A stretch of DNA of 64,000 nucleotides from HKST-UBA178 sp965223815 (GTDB lineage Bacteria; Pseudomonadota; Gammaproteobacteria; Chromatiales; Chromatiaceae), in contig OZ245019.1 of assembly GCA_965223815.1 (NCBI GenBank), forward strand, positions 62,001-126,000, given 5' to 3'. A model generated the notes under the pieces. The model was given only the letters and a program-made list of their open reading frames with translations, ran no database searches and was not told the origin of the DNA. The position numbers and the translations under genes were made by a program. Positions 61,513 through 64,000 of the stretch are shown in pieces; position 1 is the stretch's first letter; each line of letters begins with the position of its first letter.

Positions 61513-62556
61513 ATGAGCACAGAGAGAAAAGCCGTCGTTCTTATATCCGGTGGCCTGGATTCGCTGCTGGCCGCCAAGGTCATTCAAGAGCAGGGCGTCC
61601 ATGTGGAGGGGATAAATTTCTTTACGGGTTTCTGTGTGGAGGGCCACACCCATGCCATCCGCAAGCGGGATAGCTCCAAGCCCAAACGTAATAATGCCCT
61701 TTGGGTTGCCGAGCAGCTGGGCATCAAGCTCCATATCGTGGATATCATCGAAGAGTACAAGGACGTGGTACTCAACCCCAACCACGGTTATGGCGCGAAT
61801 CTAAACCCCTGCCTAGATTGCAAAATCTTCATGGTCCGGAAAGCCCTGGAATGGATTGCGCAGCATGGATTCGATTTTATAGTCACCGGTGAGGTAATAG
61901 GACAACGGCCGATGTCACAGCGCAAGGACACAATGCCCGTAGTGTCCAAGGAATCGGGCGCGGAGGACCTGCTGTTACGCCCTCTCTGTGCTCTCAACCT
62001 GCCACCGACACTCCCTGAGCGGGAAGGCTGGGTCGATCGTGAGCGGCTTCATGGGTTTTCCGGCAGGAGCCGCAAACCACAGATGGCCCTGGCTGCTCGG
62101 TTTGGTTTTCAGGACTATGCACAACCCGCAGGAGGTTGCTGTTTTCTAACCGACGCCCAATACGCCGCCAAGCTGTCCGATCTGTGGCAAGCAAGGGGCA
62201 GCAGACAATACGATCTTGACGATATAATGCTGCTCAAGGTAGGGCGGCATCTCCGGCCTCGGCCCCATTTCAAATTGATCATCTCCAGAGAGGAGGGGGA
62301 AGGGAACTTCCTCAGGGGTTACCGTAACCAGTACATGAGTATTAATAGCCTGAGCCACCCAGGGCCGATGGCTCTGATCGACGGAGAGATCGAGGAAGCC
62401 GATATCTTGTTGGCAGCGCGATTGGTGGCCCGATATGGTAAGGGTAGATCCGCGGATCAGGTTGAACTGGAACTGAGGGAGGCCCAGGGCAAGAAGCGCA
62501 TTCTGAAGGTGGCGCCCCTTGCATCTGAAAACATTCCTACGCAGTGGTTTTTATGA
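61513..62556 (+). CDS. PP-loop thiouridylase-like protein with extra C-terminal domain
   Basis: 347-residue ATP-pyrophosphatase. PP-loop SGGLDS at 12-17; cysteine pair C100/C103 in 'NPCLDCK' and vicinal C209/C210 in 'GGCCFLT' resemble the catalytic/metal cysteines of MnmA- and ThiI-like sulfur-transfer enzymes. The last ~110 residues ('LKVGRHLRPRPHFKLIIS' onward) form a further domain, similar to RNA-binding parts in NFACT-type proteins. tRNA thiolation is a reasonable guess but the target base is unknown. The stop overlaps the start of the TusA-like gene (ATGA), so sulfur may be fed by that protein. Confidence 0.8.
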   Translation: MSTERKAVVLISGGLDSLLAAKVIQEQGVHVEGINFFTGFCVEGHTHAIRKRDSSKPKRNNALWVAEQLGIKLHIVDIIEEYKDVVLNPNHGYGANLNPCLDCKIFMVRKALEWIAQHGFDFIVTGEVIGQRPMSQRKDTMPVVSKESGAEDLLLRPLCALNLPPTLPEREGWVDRERLHGFSGRSRKPQMALAARFGFQDYAQPAGGCCFLTDAQYAAKLSDLWQARGSRQYDLDDIMLLKVGRHLRPRPHFKLIISREEGEGNFLRGYRNQYMSINSLSHPGPMALIDGEIEEADILLAARLVARYGKGRSADQVELELREAQGKKRILKVAPLASENIPTQWFL

Positions 62557-62783
62557 ATCCGGTTGTAGTGGATGCGCGCCGCCTGCTTTGCCCGCTGCCC
62601 GTTATCAGAGTCCAGGATCGTGTCGCGGGACTCGAACCAGGGACCCGGGTAGTGGCCATTGGCACCGACCCGGGCGTTTTGCAGGACATCCCCGCCTGGT
62701 GCCGGATAAATGGGCATAATCTTCTTGAGACTCGAATCGTAGACGGCGAGTACATCGTCACCCTGGAGGTGGGTGGGGGGTGA
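62553..62783 (+). CDS. TusA-family sulfur carrier
   Basis: 76-residue protein with the CPxP motif (C13-P14-L15-P16 in 'RRLLCPLPVIRV') of TusA/SirA proteins, which hold sulfur as a persulfide. The second half is 'GLEPGTRVVAIGTDPGVLQD'. It overlaps the upstream PP-loop gene and the downstream efflux gene by four bases each. It probably donates sulfur to the PP-loop enzyme. Confidence 0.88.
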   Translation: MNPVVVDARRLLCPLPVIRVQDRVAGLEPGTRVVAIGTDPGVLQDIPAWCRINGHNLLETRIVDGEYIVTLEVGGG

Positions 62784-63928
62784 AGGAGTCGCGGTTGACA
62801 GATGCAGAGAGGATGATTGCCACACGTAAAGTGACTATGGCGGGCGCGATAGTCAACGTCTTGCTGTCGCTGTTCAAGATTCTGTTCGGTTGGTTGGCAC
62901 ACTCCCAATCACTGCTGGCGGACGGTATTCACTCTCTCTCGGACCTGCTCTCGGATGCCCTGGTGTGGTATGCAGCCGGCCATGCCGCCCAGGGTCCCGA
63001 TAGTGACCACCCTTACGGGCATGGTCGTTTCGAAACACTAGCCACTCTCGGTCTCGGAATACTGCTGCTGCTTGTGTCGTTGGGTATCGCCTGGGATGCG
63101 GTAAGCCGACTGTTTGCCCCGGAGCGCCTGCTGGTGCCCGGTGCCTTGGCGCTGGTGGTTGCATTCGGATCGGTGCTGGCGAAGGAGTGGCTGTATCACT
63201 ACACCATGAAGTTCGCACGGCGAATCAAGTCGGACATGTTACGGGCCAATGCCTGGCATCATCGTTCCGACGCCGTCTCCTCTATTGTGGTTCTGGTGGG
63301 TGTTGGCGGCACCATGGCAGGGCTTCCTTATCTGGATTCCATTGCTGCTGTTGCGGTGGCATTGATGATCGCGCACATTGGATGGGAGCTTGGTTGGCCT
63401 GCCGTCCAGGAGTTGGCGGACGCGGGCCTGGAAGAGGAGCGTCTGGAGAAGATCCGCCACACTATTCACTCTGTTGATGGGGTTAAAGAGATTCATATGC
63501 TACGCACTCGGAGAAGTGCCGGGCAGGCTTCTGCGGATGTCCATGTACTGGTAAATCCCCATGTGAGTGTGTCCGAGGGTCATATGATCGGGCAGATGGT
63601 AATGGACCAATTACTGGACGAAGTGGAAGAGATCTCCGATGTGACCGTACATATCGATCCCGAGGACGATGAGGTGGCGATACCCAGCCAGGGGTTACCC
63701 TTGCGAGACCAGGCGGAAGCGTTGTTGGCTAAGGCCTGGAAGCATATACCCCATCCTGGTTATGAGCGTCTGCTCCTCCACTATCTCGATGGAAAGATCG
63801 ATGTGGATGTGTTCTACCCTCTGTCGCTCTACGAGGATAGTGCAACCACTGATCAGCTGAGGGTGCGACTTCAGGATAGGATTGATCCGCTGGATCAGTT
63901 TGGACAAGTGAGAATCTACTACGGTTGA
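62780..63928 (+). CDS. Cation diffusion facilitator, FieF-like
   Basis: 382-residue CDF transporter. Six helices are predicted; the metal-site residues Asp48 and Asp52-55 region in 'LADGIHSLSDLLSD' and 'HHRSDAVSSIVV' are conserved. The cytosolic C-terminal domain ('HMLRTRRSAGQASADVHVLV', 'SDVTVHIDPEDDE') is followed by about 70 extra residues. It exports Zn, Fe or Mn. GTG start overlaps the TusA-like stop. Confidence 0.9.
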   Translation: MKESRLTDAERMIATRKVTMAGAIVNVLLSLFKILFGWLAHSQSLLADGIHSLSDLLSDALVWYAAGHAAQGPDSDHPYGHGRFETLATLGLGILLLLVSLGIAWDAVSRLFAPERLLVPGALALVVAFGSVLAKEWLYHYTMKFARRIKSDMLRANAWHHRSDAVSSIVVLVGVGGTMAGLPYLDSIAAVAVALMIAHIGWELGWPAVQELADAGLEEERLEKIRHTIHSVDGVKEIHMLRTRRSAGQASADVHVLVNPHVSVSEGHMIGQMVMDQLLDEVEEISDVTVHIDPEDDEVAIPSQGLPLRDQAEALLAKAWKHIPHPGYERLLLHYLDGKIDVDVFYPLSLYEDSATTDQLRVRLQDRIDPLDQFGQVRIYYG

Positions 63929-64000
63929 TCCCAAGCTGTGACGGGATGGAAAACAGCGGGTATTGGGTCGGCTGGATTCTGAGCCGCTGATTCGCCCGCA

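Overview
The window is a 64 kb piece of a gammaproteobacterial chromosome that spans the replication-origin region. Identity rests on gene order: rpmH-rnpA-yidC-mnmE to the left of dnaA, dnaN-recF-gyrB to its right, and mnmG-rsmG-parA-parB-atpIBEFHAGDC-glmU-glmS further left. A DsrC/TusE-family protein, a TusA-like sulfur carrier with a PP-loop partner, a sodium-pumping decarboxylase and a TAXI-type TRAP transporter would suit a marine or sulfur-metabolising member of the class (Chromatiales-like). That lineage is inference from gene content, not from a phylogeny.

Layout. 1-2.3 kb: the end of an MFS transporter and a DsbA-like secreted thioredoxin. 2.8-10.2 kb: two tandem paralogous secreted metalloproteases carrying PPC, PKD, HYR and three copies each of a ~150-residue C-terminal module. 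10.5-12.1 kb: an atypical DsrC-like protein and a TerC-family membrane protein. 12.1-16.6 kb: glmS, glmU, an SlyD-like isomerase and a UspA protein. 16.6-23.3 kb: a TAXI-TRAP transporter with a DctB/DctD-like two-component system; the region in front of the binding-protein gene has a sigma54-type promoter, tandem upstream repeats and a perfect FNR-type box. 23.5-30.5 kb: the complete F1Fo ATP synthase operon with its own promoter and terminator. 30.7-35.4 kb: parB, parA, a zinc-ribbon protein, rsmG and mnmG. 35.6-40.2 kb: a thioredoxin-like protein and a MoxR/DUF58/TgpA transglutaminase cluster. 40.2-45.0 kb: a beta-hydroxyacid dehydrogenase and a four-gene sodium-translocating acyl-CoA decarboxylase operon. 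45.2-55.8 kb: mnmE, yidC, rnpA, rpmH, the origin region, dnaA, dnaN, recF, gyrB. 55.8-61.0 kb: AlaX, an acyltransferase, gmhB and glyQS. 61.2-61.5 kb: a MITE-like repeat. 61.5-63.9 kb: an overlapping PP-loop/TusA/cation-efflux operon.

Genes left of dnaA are nearly all on the minus strand and those right of it start on the plus strand, as expected for bidirectional replication from an origin near dnaA. The AT-rich dnaA-dnaN gap with three near-consensus DnaA boxes is the best oriC candidate. Three parS-like palindromes (two in recF, one in mnmG) would be the targets of the ParB encoded here.

Most of the window is conserved core genome. The more unusual parts are the paired metalloproteases with near-identical internal repeats, the DsrC-like protein that keeps only the internal cysteine, the layered control region of the TAXI-TRAP locus, the PP-loop/TusA/CDF operon, the Fur-box-like site in front of alaX and the MITE-like element with a solitary end elsewhere.
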